Shown: positions 35,780-46,730 of the stretch, piece after piece
Position numbering within the stretch: position 1 is the stretch's first letter
How the letters are laid out: each line of letters starts with the position of its first letter
Origin: Parasponia andersonii
Taxonomy: Eukaryota > Streptophyta > Magnoliopsida > Rosales > Cannabaceae
Length of the DNA stretch: 64,000 nucleotides
Direction of reading: 5' to 3'
Assembly: GCA_002914805.1 (NCBI GenBank)
Contig: JXTB01000225.1
Location: forward strand, 25,263-89,262
Translations under genes and position numbers: made by a program
The notes under the pieces: model-generated
Seen by the model: only the letters and a program-made list of their open reading frames with translations
Told to the model about the DNA's origin: nothing
Databases searched by the model: none

Positions 35780-37962
35780 TGTCACGACCCAAAACCTGGG
35801 CCAGTGGCAGAAGGGGAATTTCACAAAGATGGAAAATTCATTGATTTATTTGAAAAGTGTCAAAAGTCTTTGTTTTTATAAAAACGGTCCATTTAAATAA
35901 AATAATCGGAATTCCATCTCGTGAACCACTCCCATAATTTGTATACACCATTAAACATAGACTGAATAATAATTAAAAATCACGAAGTCACATAAAAGTC
36001 CAAGCATCACCATCATCCATAACAAAAGTCAAATACCAGAATGGCATACAGAAGTTCGCAGACAAAATAGAAAGCAGTAATCTTGGTTCAATGTTAATAC
36101 AAAACCCAAATAGTCCAAAGACTACGACAACAAACTCCTAGCATTACCAAGAGATGAACTATAGTCCAGATGACCTCTTACTCCTCTTGATCACCGAGAT
36201 CGCACTGGACACCACCTAAGGAAGAAGGTAGGGGGGTGAGCATAAAATACCCAGTAGGAAAAACAATTATCTCGATCGAAAATATTTTAGTGATGGGGAA
36301 TTCCTGCATGGTTAGTTTAGTCCAAAACATACATATATATATAATCCAAACCGGAAATCCATATATATATAAAAGCAGTGTCAAAACCATTCAATCCATA
36401 TGCACATGATACAAATGAACCCATACCAATGAGCTCTCATCCTCTCATCTGTGGAAACCAAGGATGATGGCACTAAGTATGCCTAACAGCCTGCCTGATA
36501 CCTAAGCCCATACCCGGAAGGGACACCCGTGTGTCGCCTACCAAACCTGGAGAGGCAATCGAATTACCTACGCCTGCCAAATGGAGAGGAAATCAGAAGT
36601 AACAAAACTCTACGTAAGTTTACGGACTTTCACCGACGGTGGGGCATGCAGCGCTACATTATAAACCCACGATGCTAACATGGTGCTCATGTATGATCCT
36701 ATGACATGTGCAATACAGAATTAAAGTGTGAAAATAATAGTGCTCTGATTTTTCAGTAAAATCAGTGTACTAGGTTTTTATAGAAAAACGGGCAGTATAA
36801 CGGCCCTATTTTTAATATACCCAAAATAACCTGCACTCAGAAAATTCCCAGAGCAATACAATATGTATACATCACAAAATCAATTCCCATCACAGATGTT
36901 TAAGAAAACCAAAAATCACATTTGATCTCATATGATGCAGAAAATAAGATTTATTCAAAAATGATATAAAACAGAGGTAATTGAATCCCTACCTCGCTCG
37001 AATAGCAATACCACGCTATCGAATCCTCAAGGTGATGTTGATGATCGCCCGGAGGGTCGTGAACCAATTCCAAGCCTTCGATCATCCTCTGGCGAAAAAC
37101 CAACTTCTCACCGGAGCTTTAATTCCACAAACGGACCTCTTCGCTGAACTCCTAGCACCCAAAATAGCTAGGTTAGACATATAACTTGTCCAATTCGGGT
37201 TCGGGCCCACACCGGGCCGGTGGCATGCAAAATGAGGCAAATCTCGACCGTCTGATCTCGATTTCTGTGCCAATCACCAAATATAGGAAATATATATCAA
37301 ACTTCTCCATTTTCCGAGTACAATCAAAAAATAACAACAAAAACGCAATCCAATGGCCGATCAAAAAGTCAAACTTAAACTCGAAATACCCAAAAATGGC
37401 AACTTTCAATTTGGGCAAAATGGGGTTGAGATATATATAGCTTGATGATCCTTGAGACGAGACGAATCCAACGGGACCGGTTGGAGGTCGAATGGTGGTC
37501 GGAATCTTCGCCGGTGGCCAAAAATCCGAAACGGCATCTTTCTCTTCTCCAGTGACGGCGAGCTCCCAGGCAGCTCCTGGCGGTCGACTTTGACTCGGGT
37601 GCGGTGCCGGCGAGCTCTACCGGTGGTTTCCACGGTTGGGCGACAACGAGAGGTGGCGGCAGCGGCTGAGGGGGTGTCGGGCTAAGAGGATCCGAGAGTG
37701 AGAGAGAAATTGGGGGAAAAAAGAGAGAAGAGAGAGAGAGAAAAAAGAAAAGGACAGGGCACGTGGCCCTGTCTTATAAGGTTGTGCAATTTTTCAAAAA
37801 TTGCACATAAGTCCCTAAATTTCAAATCTTTATCAATCTAGTCTCCTAAAAATTATAATTTAGTCCCTCTGCACAAAACTTTTGCAATTTAATCCCCCAA
37901 ATATTATATCCGAAAAATTGGTAAATTTTCCAAATTACCCTCCCAAAATCCGGGTTTTTACA
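35780..37962 (-). repeat. Gypsy D 5' LTR, 2183 bp
   Basis: On the minus strand it starts TGTAAAAACCCGG at 37962 and ends GGGTCGTGACA at 35780. It is collinear with the gypsy A LTR (677-2906) and with the truncated 3' LTR of D. The base after 37962 is copia C LTR sequence (matching about 22048). Confidence 0.9.
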
Positions 37963-38935
37963 GAATCGATTCCTTCTATTAGGAAGCTAGAAAGATGATT
38001 CTCTTGTGTATTGATTCAGGACTTGAACAGTTTGAGTACTCAATTTATAATAGATTTATAAATTGATTGTTCATTAGAGAATCAATAGTATACACGGATA
38101 AAGATGTAATTGGAGAGGTAAACGGAATATAACCTAGCTCCAATTATGAGTTGTCTATGAAGGATTGAACTACATGTAATGATTAAATCGATGGACTGCT
38201 CGATGTTTTCTGAGTAAATTAATTCTATAATTTCAAGAGTGCAATTCCAGATTTTTAGTGGAGTAATACTAAAATTAATAAATTAGAAAAATTGATTAAA
38301 GAGTTTAATTAATTGTCATAATTTATTGGAGCTTGAATTATAGGTCCATAGGTCCCCAATTCTACCTCTTACAAATATTGTACTAGATATTGCATTATTT
38401 CTATTACTGCACACTTTGTCTAGATAAATATTTTATCTATATGTAATTAATAATTATTATTTATTAATTAATTAATTTAAATTTGTGGAGGGATAAGTTT
38501 CCTAATTTGTTTAAATTTTGAATTTAAAAATATCTAATTATCAGATAATTAGATAAATAGAAAATGAGAAACTGACTAATTNATAGATACTAGGTTAATT
38601 AATTAAATATATAGAAATAAATTAAAAAAAAAAACCGACGTATCTTCTAAACGGTTTTTTTATATATATAAATTAATTAATATGATTAATTAATTTATTT
38701 ATTAAATAGTTTAATATATATATATATATATATATATAAACCCTAGAAGAAGACACTACGTATTATTTATATAGAACCTCCATAAACTAGAGAGAAAAAG
38801 AAGAATATCTTCTTATTCTCTATAGAACAAACTTTTGCAATCTTATGTGTTGAGAAAATTTCAATGGCCTAAAATATGAGTTTAAGAGATTGTATTCAAC
38901 GCTCATACGTTCATCCAGTTGTACTTGAGGCTTGG
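37963..38935 (+). repeat. Copia C 3' LTR, second piece
   Basis: It is collinear with 22048-23156 of the 5' LTR, for example TCTTGTGTATTGATTCAGGA against TCTTGTGTATTAATTCACGA. It ends in CTTGG (38931-38935), the target duplication of gypsy E. Around the N at 38582 about 132 bp present in the 5' LTR (22688-22819) are missing. Confidence 0.9.
38582..38582. other. Ambiguous base (N) at a probable assembly join
   Basis: A single N interrupts TAATTNATAGATAC. The 5' LTR of the same element has about 132 extra bases exactly here (A+T-rich, with two long homopolymer runs), so sequence may have been lost in assembly rather than in evolution. A second N is at 63615. Confidence 0.6.
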
Positions 38936-39724
38936 TGTTGGTGTGATTCTTATCAGTTGTCCACGTGTCTCTGAACTGCTAACGTTGTATCTACCAACTG
39001 TTCACGTATCCTTGCTATCCCAGTGTGCTTTTTACTTCAAGTTTGGTCGAAGAGGTGGGGGTGATCACCTGCGAAGACTCTCCGATGCTTAAGTCAGTTG
39101 TTTATCCCTGAGATTGAGAAGTAAAGATTTAGTTTTTCTTTTTATATGTCAATCTCAATCTCTTTTTTTCGAGGGGGAAGCAAGGCTTATATATATAATC
39201 CTGGAACTGGGAGCCTTTTCCGACTCTCAATCCCAGGATTAAGTACCTTTTCCCACTATGACTTACTCCATAGATCACGGGCTGTGATTACCGTGATTTC
39301 TCTTGCATCGTCGTGGCTTGCTTTTCACCGTCCTCTACAACTCGGACCTGTCGGGGACGAGACTTTGACAAACCAATGTTCTATCAGGACGGTTTGCCCA
39401 ATGTGCGCACCTACCCAGGATCGCATTAAATGTCTTATCTAGGTCTGGAGCAGCACGTTGCCTCCAGTGGTCTTCTGGCGGAAGACCCTCGAGGCAGCTG
39501 ACCCCCACCTGTCGAGGTAAAAACTGGATTGGGCCGAACCATCTAGGGTCTGGGATGGATTCGGCCCTGGCCTCGGACAGCCCATGGGCCCGTGCGGTAT
39601 CATCTGTGACTCGCGTGACTTTTAAATGGTTACTCTGGAGACACGTCGGATGGCGTACCCTCCTTATGACCTACTCTGCCACTTAATCGACCACGTGGTA
39701 CGTGATCTAGGAATGGGCCCTACA
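38936..39724 (-). repeat. Gypsy E 3' LTR (left copy), 789 bp
   Basis: Plus-strand termini are TGTTGGTGTGATTC and GGGCCCTACA. It aligns over its full length with 49783-50571. In the stretch I compared most differences are transitions, as expected from decay of methylated cytosines. Confidence 0.9.
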
Positions 39725-39774
39725 ACTGCCCCTATTTCCCTATTTGATGGACTCGTACCCATCAAATAGGGAAA
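39725..39774 (-). other. Polypurine tract of gypsy E inside a perfect 16-bp hairpin
   Basis: Minus-strand AAATAGGGGCAGT (39737-39725) precedes the 3' LTR. Overlapping it, TTTCCCTATTTGATGG (39735-39750) and CCATCAAATAGGGAAA (39759-39774) are exact inverted repeats around an 8-base loop. Confidence 0.75.
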
Positions 39775-39953
39775 TCGTATCTCTATTCCTTTAATTCGAG
39801 AGGTACACGTGGCCCCTTACCATTATTTCTTCCCAATTACCGACGCTGGTGTACGCTATCCCGTGTCACGATTCTTTTTCAGATTTTTGAAATTCTAGTG
39901 CTTCAGCCTTCTTCACACCGTTCCTTTCCAAGGGGGACTTTTCGGCTCCCCCT

Positions 39954-39963
39954 CTATAAAAAT
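39954..39963 (+). promoter_or_regulatory. Candidate TATA box of the antisense gene in gypsy E
   Basis: CTATAAAAAT lies on the plus strand about 125 bp before the first codons of the antisense gene. It is followed at the usual spacing by a C/T-rich ACGCTCATTTCTTAC start-like stretch. It is outside the LTR, so the antisense gene appears to have its own promoter. Confidence 0.55.
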
Positions 39964-40086
39964 CACATTTACGCTCATTTCTTACTTTACCAAAATCTCC
40001 AAGTTTTCTAGCTTTCTAAAATCTTAGGGTTTCCAAATTTTCCCTTTGCTAGAACCTTTTGCTCCTTTTTGATCGTGTCCAGAACG

Positions 40087-43000
40087 ATAGCCTCGAACTA
40101 GAATCAGAAACTCTGCCCCGTCGTGGATTTGGAGTTGGACTTGCTGAGGAGGCAATTCTGCTTCCCTAGCAGAGTTACACTACAAAGGGTTGAGGGCCCT
40201 GCGGATTGGTACCTTCGCCCTTCTGCCCCCGAAGGCTCTATCATCTTGGAAAAGAGGCACCTGGAATGGCTGCGGTTTCCCCTTCATCCCCTGATCCATC
40301 AGTTCTTCACTCTGACAGAGATTCACCCGATGCAGCTGAATGCTCTGCTCTGTCAGTTCTCCTTAACGTGTATATCGACCTAGAGGTGGTCTTTTATGCC
40401 TACAAGCTCACCCTCATCCCCAAAAAGAGCTCCTACCCCACTTTCTACCTCCAGCCGCTCCTGGGACGCCATATTTTCTAGGGCTTGCCGAGGTCAGATA
40501 AGCAATGGGACTCCCACTCTAGGCTGTATGCCATCAAAGGGGCGTGGTGCTCTCCTTTGGTGAATGGGAAGTGCTTCAAAGTTCCTTCATTTTTCTGCAA
40601 AGTAAGTACTAGGTTGTGATTTTTTTTTGGGGTTTGTGTACACCTCGTCCGCTATTACTCATGATATTTTGCCTTGCGCAGCCTCTGGAGAGGAAAGCAG
40701 GTTTGAGCCACAACTGTCGGCTGAGCGGCTCAAGGAGCTGGAGGGGATCGTCATCTTTGGGTCCTCTGGGGATTGCCGACACATCCAGGCCGTCCTAAAT
40801 CCCCAAGTGATGAATATGATGCCTAGGATGGTCTCATATCTCCTCTTCCCACTGGACATCTGGGTCATCACAAAGTACTTACAGAGCCAACTTGACATCT
40901 CGGCTCTGAACCGGTTCTGCCAAGATGATCAGAGTCACATCGCCATAGTGGGTCATCAGATCACGGCCTCGAGCTAGCTGGCGGGTCCCAATAACCTGGT
41001 GGCACCGACCAGCCACGAGCTCAAAGAGGTGGTGAGCTCGTGGCTGAGGAGTGCGTCAGGCTTCGTAGAGAGGAACCTGCTGCCCCTAAGAGGATTAAGG
41101 GTGAGTTCATTTTCACTTCTTAGGGCTCCGTCGATCAGGTCATGGCTGCGTTCTAACCACATTGCTTGCTCTTTACAGGTTCTGATGCAGGCCCTTTGGC
41201 AGACCTTTCCCTAGTCAAGGGGAGTGTTGCTGTGCATAAGGCTCGCTCCAAGGTCTCCACTAATCGGCATCTGGTGGTATCCTCAGAGGATGAAACCGAG
41301 GGGCAGGGAGTTGTCACCCTAAGAACAGGCTCAGACGATGACCGGAAGGGCCTGTTCGTGCCCGGTGCTGAAACACCTGTGGTCCTCTCTTCTGAGGCAA
41401 GCGGACCCCCGACTCGAGAGATGCCGGCCATAAAGGTCATTTACGGCAAGGGCCGCCTTCGAGCCTACCCGGGGAACCCGCTGCTCTAACCTCTTCCATC
41501 CCCAACTCTAGTTTGAAGACAGGTGTAGGGTCTGGCGCTGCTTGCCCCCGTAGGGAGATTGCTGAGCTTAGCGGAGGGGCTCCGAGGTTGAAATCTCGGC
41601 TGTCTTCCCCTCCCCCAGTCCGAATGAAGCAAGGTCGCGAGGTCGACTCCTCTAAAGGGAAGGAAAGCCAAGTGGGGAAGAGGGGCAAAGCTGCCCCCTC
41701 TTCTGACAGCAATGATAATGGGGCTACGCTGACCCTCATGAGGAGGAGAAGGTCTATACGCGGCGGCCCATCAGGGGGGTTTGGTCAAGACAAGACCGAA
41801 AAATCATATTCAAGCAGGGCTCCAAGGGGGCAGCAGTCGAAGCCGCCAATATAGCAGCAGTCATTGTGGCCTCTTCTACTGAGGATGCGCCGCCCCCTGC
41901 TGTCACCGAAAGCATGCTCAGCGATGTATTGCCTCCTACCGTCCTCATCTCTGCCGCTTCGGGAGCGTCGAAAGAAGCTACTGGAGTGCATCTAGTGGAG
42001 GGAGAAGGCGTCTTCACGGTTGGTGGGGTGGAGCCGGGTTCCTCAGACGCGGACAACGCCCAGGGAGAGGGTCCATCTGCGAAGTTTGAGCTAGAGGTAC
42101 TCTCCCTGGAGAACGTTGAGCTCATCGCTGGCCGCAGCATTGCGCAAGTTTGGCTCGTCTGGCCACTACTTCCATATTTCTCGGCATCCTTGCTTAACAC
42201 TGACCTTGTTTTCGTGTATCCTATAGCTAGCCGCCGTCCAGTCCTTCAACGACCGGGGAGTTGAACGCTTATGCTGCAACAGCCGAGCGGAGAGAGGTCA
42301 CCCTTGCCACGTTGAGGGCGAACTTCGACCTATATCGGAGCCTGGATGAGGCTAGGGTCAGCAGCACGGTGGCTCACGCTCTGAGCGTCGAGAGGGTCAA
42401 GCGTGAGGAGCTAGTCGCCAAGCTGGCCAAAGCAGAGGCTGATAGGTTGGCTAAAACCGAGGCTGCTAGGCTGGCCCAAACCGAGCTCAGGGTTAAAGAG
42501 TAGGAGCTGCAGAACGCAGGGGTAGAGGTGGGGCTGGCTTTCATTGCTCACGACAAAGCTGTCGACGATGCCAAAGAAGCAAGGAAAGCCTAGGCGAAAG
42601 CTGAACTGGAGGCCTATTCCCTGTAGCATAGGCTCAATCGGTCCAACGAGGTAAATCGACATCTTTACTTGGGTCACAGAAAACTGATGGAAGCTCATGC
42701 AGAGTTGTCTTGCAAGCACGGCGAAGACCTTGCCGATATTAACATTCTTTTGGTCGACTTATCGTAGTAGCAAGTGGTGCTGAGGCTAGCGACGCTAAGG
42801 GACAGGCTGGCAGATACGGAGAAGCTAAAGACAACGTACTAGAGGCAAGTGGATGTCCTTTTTGTGGAGAGCTACAGGTCTGGCTGGGAGAACAGAGAAT
42901 TCGAGGACCACGCGGAGGTGGTAACGCCAGACCAGTTCAATGAGCAGAAAGGCGTCGAGAGAGACCATTATTCCGTCAGGCACTATATGCAGCAGTTAAG

Positions 43001-43284
43001 GGATGAGATTAACATCGTGTACCCTACTAATGTGCTAAAAATGCTCGACGAAGAAAAAGACAGCCCTCTACATCTGCCTCTATCGACAAGGAGATTGTCT
43101 CCGCTTTCGGTCTGCCAGAGCAAGCTGCATTCGGGTCGGTCAACCTGGTCTTGGCGCCTTAACTAGCAGAGGGTCAGGCGCGGTCATTTTGTCTAGCGAC
43201 GATTCTGACTTCGGTACGCCACCCTCTGCCAATGCAGGTCCAAGCACCGAAGCTAGTAGCACTCCCCTTGTCGGAGGTAACTAG
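40087..43284 (+). pseudogene. Antisense gene (aORF) of gypsy E, transposase_28-like ('putative gypsy type transposon' family), four exons, decayed
   Basis: The gene lies opposite to pol between the tandem arrays and the 3' LTR. Exon 1 (about 40087-40601) carries the N-terminal family block with EGSIILEKRHLEWLRFPLHP, then after a frameshift near 40350 VYIDLEVVFYAYKLTLIPKK. Introns with GT..AG ends fit at 40602-40681, 41101-41178 and about 42148-42226. Exon 3 is Ser/Pro/Glu-rich and low-complexity. The last exon starts a long Ala/Glu/Lys/Arg-rich coiled coil (AERREVTLATLRANFDLYRS, KLAKAEADRLAKTEAARLAQ) and ends GPSTEASSTPLVGGN-stop at about 43284. The likely start ATG now reads ATA at 40087, with a TAG four codons later, plus further stops. 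Function is unknown; proteins of this type are found in Tat/Retand elements and as annotated plant 'transposon' proteins. Confidence 0.7.
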
Positions 43285-43429
43285 AGCCTCTCGCTTTTTA
43301 CGTATTTGTAAAGTACTAACTGTGTTATGTAAAGCTGACCCTCATTGTAAACGCCTATTTTGAATAATGGAAACAGCACATTTTTCTCACATTTATTCCC
43401 CTCTTTTTTTTTTTTTGCCCGCATTCATG

Positions 43430-43835
43430 GTCAGGGTCAGACATCATATACGATGTCATTCCTGTGTCGACAGTGCGGCTGACCTCTAGGTCTGGCTCAA
43501 TCATATATGATTTGGAATTTTTAGTGAATTCCCCTCGTGCTATGATTGACAAGATTAGCTCTGAAGATCGGGATTTGAGTTCCAGCTCATCCGGCTTTGA
43601 GGATGTATAACCTCTGTTATGATTTGTCTTGGCAGAATTCGACCCGTGCGTGTGGCTGGACTTCTCCGACACCAAATAGGAACACACCAGGAACCAGCTC
43701 CAGAGGTTGGTGGACCACTGCTTGGACCCGTCATTGCAGAGGAAAAGGCCTGGGCTCGGCTCTTATCAGGAGTAAACAGGGCGTTACCACTTCGATGTGT
43801 CCCTCCGAGTCTATCTAAGACCTGCTTCTTATAAA
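43430..43835 (+). other. Possible second short plus-strand coding stretch in gypsy E
   Basis: The plus strand reads SDIIYDVIPVSTVRLTSRSG, then SIIYDLEFLVNSPRAMIDKI and EDRDLSSSSSGFEDV-stop (about 43440-43608), and further on EFDPCVWLDFSDTK. A TTGGCAG acceptor-like site lies at 43629-43635. The text is non-repetitive and more G+C-balanced than its surroundings. It could be the real end of the antisense gene or a second small frame. I do not recognise the protein. Confidence 0.3.
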
Positions 43836-43941
43836 TAGAGTCTCCGGGTCCGCGTCCCTGTCGGCTACGTGTTTTGTATTTTAGGCAATAATAAATAGAA
43901 TTTGGTTTTAACTTCTGTCTTCATGCTTGGTTTTGTATTAG

Positions 43942-44480
43942 CCTACTTCCAACTGGTAGGCCCTAGCTCCGTTCACTTCCAGTCCATGCATAGCGAAGGT
44001 GCTCTCTGGGGAGGGTCTGCTTCCAAAGCGTAGACCCTGGCCCTGTTTGCCTTCGTCTCATGTGTAGCTAAGGTGCTCTCTGGGGAGGATCTGCTTCCAA
44101 CGGGTAGACCCTAACCCCGCTTGCCTTTGTCTCGTGCACAACCAATATGCTCTCTGGGAGGGTCTGCTTCCAATGGGCAGACCCTAGCCCCACTTGCCTT
44201 TGTCTCATGCGCAGCGAAGGTGCTCTCTGGGAGGGTCTACTTCCAATGGGCAGACCCTAGCCCTGCTTGCCTCTACTTGCCTTTGTCTCGCGCGTAGTCA
44301 AGGTGCTCTCTGGGAGGGCCTGCTTCCAACGAGCAGACCCTAGCCCCACTTGCCTTTGTCTCGCACGTAGCCAAGGTGTTCTCTGGGAAGGTCTGCTTCC
44401 AATGGGTAGACCCTAGCCCCGCTTACCTTTGGCTCGCATGTAGCTAAGGTGTTTTCCTGGAGGGGTCTTATCGCCCAACT
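43942..44480. repeat. Tandem array 1 in gypsy E, unit about 73-74 bp, about 7 copies
   Basis: Units begin at 43998, 44072, 44146, 44219, 44302, 44375 and 44448 (last partial), with a half unit before. Each contains GGTGCTCTCTGGGAGGGTCT, a GCTTCCAAnGGGnAGACCCTAG core with an internal inverted repeat GGGTCT...AGACCC, and CTTGCCTTTGTCTCG. One unit (44219) is 83 bp through a 10-bp internal duplication. Confidence 0.9.
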
Positions 44481-44499
44481 CTTTTTCCATCCTATAGGT

Positions 44500-45150
44500 A
44501 TTCCTTAAGGGCTGGCGGCAAGTTTTTGTCATGCGGTCTCTCACTCTTCGCACATCCTCTTGGGTCATCGGCGAGTGATGTGATTCCCGTCGTACGATTC
44601 TTGATAAGGTCGACTGGCAAGTCTTGATTGCGTAGCTCATTCTTCTTCGCACGTTTTCTCGAGCCATCAGCAAGTGTTTTATTGCACGATGTGATTCCCA
44701 TAGTACGATTGTTTTCAAGGTCTGCTAGCAAGTTTTTGGTTGCACAGCTCATTCCTCTTCATACGTTTTCTCGGGCCATCGGCAAGCATTTTATTGCACG
44801 ATGTGATTCCCATAGTACGATTGTTTTCGAGGTCTACTGGCAAGTTTTTGGTTACATAGCTCATTCCTCTTCGTACGTTTTCTCGGGCCATCGGCAAGCG
44901 TTTTATTGCACGATGTGATTCCCATAGTACGATTGTTTTCGAGGTCTGCTGGCAAGTTTTTGGTTGCGTAGCTCATTCCTCTTCGTATGTTTTCTCGGGC
45001 CATCGGTAAGTGACGTGATCCCTCCAGTACGATTTTTGATGAGGTCTGCTGGCAAGCATTTTACTGCTCAGCTCTTTCCTCTTCGTACGTTTTCTCGGGT
45101 CATCGGCAAGCGACGTGATCCCTGCAGTACAATTTTTGATGAGTGAATAT
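44500..45150. repeat. Tandem array 2 in gypsy E, unit 99-112 bp, 6 copies
   Basis: The anchor word CATCGGCAAG (or a one-base variant) recurs at 44566, 44665, 44777, 44889, 45001 and 45101. Three long units of 112 bp carry an extra TTTTATTGCACGAT block that the 99-100-bp units lack. Two long units are nearly identical. The minus strand is open through most of it, because the units lack stops, but nothing suggests a protein. Confidence 0.9.
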
Positions 45151-45296
45151 TTTGTGGGGTCTGGTACTGGAGACAAAACCTTTTTCATAGCAATTCAAAG
45201 CATAAGTCTATGCGGCAGAAACCTTGACCTGTTTTGGAATTAAGCTGTTCAATAATACAAGCATTTACATGTATTTTACAACACTTACATGCATCT

Positions 45297-46730
45297 CACA
45301 CATGATACTTTTTCAAGTGCTGGGCGTTCCACGTGTTTGGTAGGCTCTTCCCGGTCTTGAGTTCTTTCAAGACATATGCACCATTGTCAAGCGTCTTGTT
45401 CACCTCATAGGGCCCAACCCAGTTAGAGTCTAGCTTCGAGGAGTTCCCCGTTCTGACCTTTAAGACCCAATCCCCGGTGTTAAATCTACGAGCGCTAACC
45501 TTCTTTGCATATTAGGACCTGGCCTGCCGATGGTACGAGGCCAGGTGGACCAGGGCTATGTCCCTTGTTTCTTCTAGGAAGTCTGTGTTGCAGCTTAGCT
45601 GCTACTCGTTCAGTGAAGCATCTCTTACCACTTCGGAGCGAAGGGTCAGGAGGCCAATCTCGGTCAGGATCACAGCCTCCAACCCGTAGACCATAGCGAA
45701 CGGTGTTCTTCCCGTTGACCTCTGCTCCGTGGTTCGATGGGCCCACACAATGCCGGTAGCTCTTCTAACTACCTACCTTTAGCCTCCTGCAAATTCTTTT
45801 TAATATTTCTAAATATGGCCTTGTTTGTTGCCTCTGCTTAGCCGTTCCCCTGAGGGTGGTTTACAGATGAAAAACTGAGCCTTATATCATACAACTCACA
45901 TAGCTCCTTAAGCTTAGCATTCTGGAACTGCACGCCATGATCATCGTGTATCTCTTTTGGTATTCTGTATCGGCAGATTATGTTTTTCCAAATGAAGTTA
46001 ATTGTGTCTGCCTTATTAACTGTCGCGTAGGCTTCAACCTCTACCCATTTGGTGAAATAATCGCTGGCTAGCAAGATGTACCTTCTTCCCCTTAGACTTC
46101 TAGGGAGCTCTCCGACGATGTCCAGGCCCCATTTAGCGAACGGCCAAGGAGTTATGTTCGAATAGAGTTCCTCCGTGGGTTGGCGCTTCATGGGGGCAAA
46201 CCTCTGGCACTTGTCACACTTCTTGACAAATTGGGCTGCCTTGGTCATCATGTATGGCCAGAAGTATCCAGCTGTCAAAGCCTTGTGGGCGAGGCTACGT
46301 CCGCCAGAGTGGTTGCTGCATACTCCCTCATGGATTTCCTCCATTAGTTTCTGCACCTCGACGAGACCTACGCACCTCAGCATTGGTCCCATCGTTGATC
46401 TCCTATACAGTCGTCCCCCCACTATCAAATATCTGGCATCCTTCAGCCTGATCGACCTCGCTTCTTGGGGGTCCGTGGGCAGGTTTCCCAATGCCAAGTA
46501 TTGGGTGATGGGTTTCATCCACCCCTCGTCTACAGATTCAGTTGCAAACGCATGGCGTGCGGGAGTCTTCGAAGGGTCCCTCGTGTTCTCATCCTCCAGT
46601 AGAATCTCCGCATGTCCAGTTATCCCCCCGATCGACGCGCTTTTGACTAGCTCATCGATATTTTGGTTCATCTCCCTGGGTATTTGTTCGATATTGAAAC
46701 TACTAAAGCGGGCTTTCGCCCCCATTACCC
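45297..46730 (-). pseudogene. Gypsy E integrase, with end of second RNase H, decayed
   Basis: The minus frame 46725-45838 starts at the end of the second RNase H (FSSFNIEQIPREMNQNIDEL). It then shows the integrase zinc domain with HEGVCSNHSGGRSLAHKALT and KKCDKCQRF. In the catalytic core D lies in WGLDIVGELP, D in DDHGVQFQN, and E in AEATNK just beyond a TAA (45837) that replaces a Gln codon after NHPQGNG. The tail continues on the minus strand to about 45297 with WVLKVRTG...WVGPYEV and NAQHLKKYHV-stop. Only a few stops break it. Confidence 0.85.

Larger units (their letters stand above)
28828..37962 (-). mobile_element. Gypsy D, Tekay/Del-type element, internally deleted, in copia C 3' LTR
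   Basis: On the minus strand the order is 5' LTR (37962 to 35780), initiator tRNA-Met primer site (35771-35760), gag remnant, a copia G fragment (about 34870 to 31278), gypsy integrase tail with chromodomain remnant (31277 to about 30215), polypurine tract and a truncated 3' LTR (30139 to 28828). Protease, RT, RNase H and the integrase N-terminus are missing. A single deletion running from gypsy gag to inside copia G explains this. A second deletion removed the end of the 3' LTR, the duplicated target site and adjoining copia C LTR. Confidence 0.85.

Noticed and set aside
41153..42200. Minus-strand open frames of 95-148 codons opposite the antisense gene
   Set aside because: They are shadows of the G+C-rich plus-strand coding region and have no pol-type motif.
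43942..45150. Regular repeats resembling a CRISPR array
   Set aside because: Units are contiguous tandem copies without unique spacers, inside a plant retrotransposon.
44413..45188. Overlapping minus frames with repeated LADGPRKRTKRNEL text
   Set aside because: They are translations of the 99/112-bp tandem array. The 112-bp unit is not a multiple of three, so the frame changes each unit.
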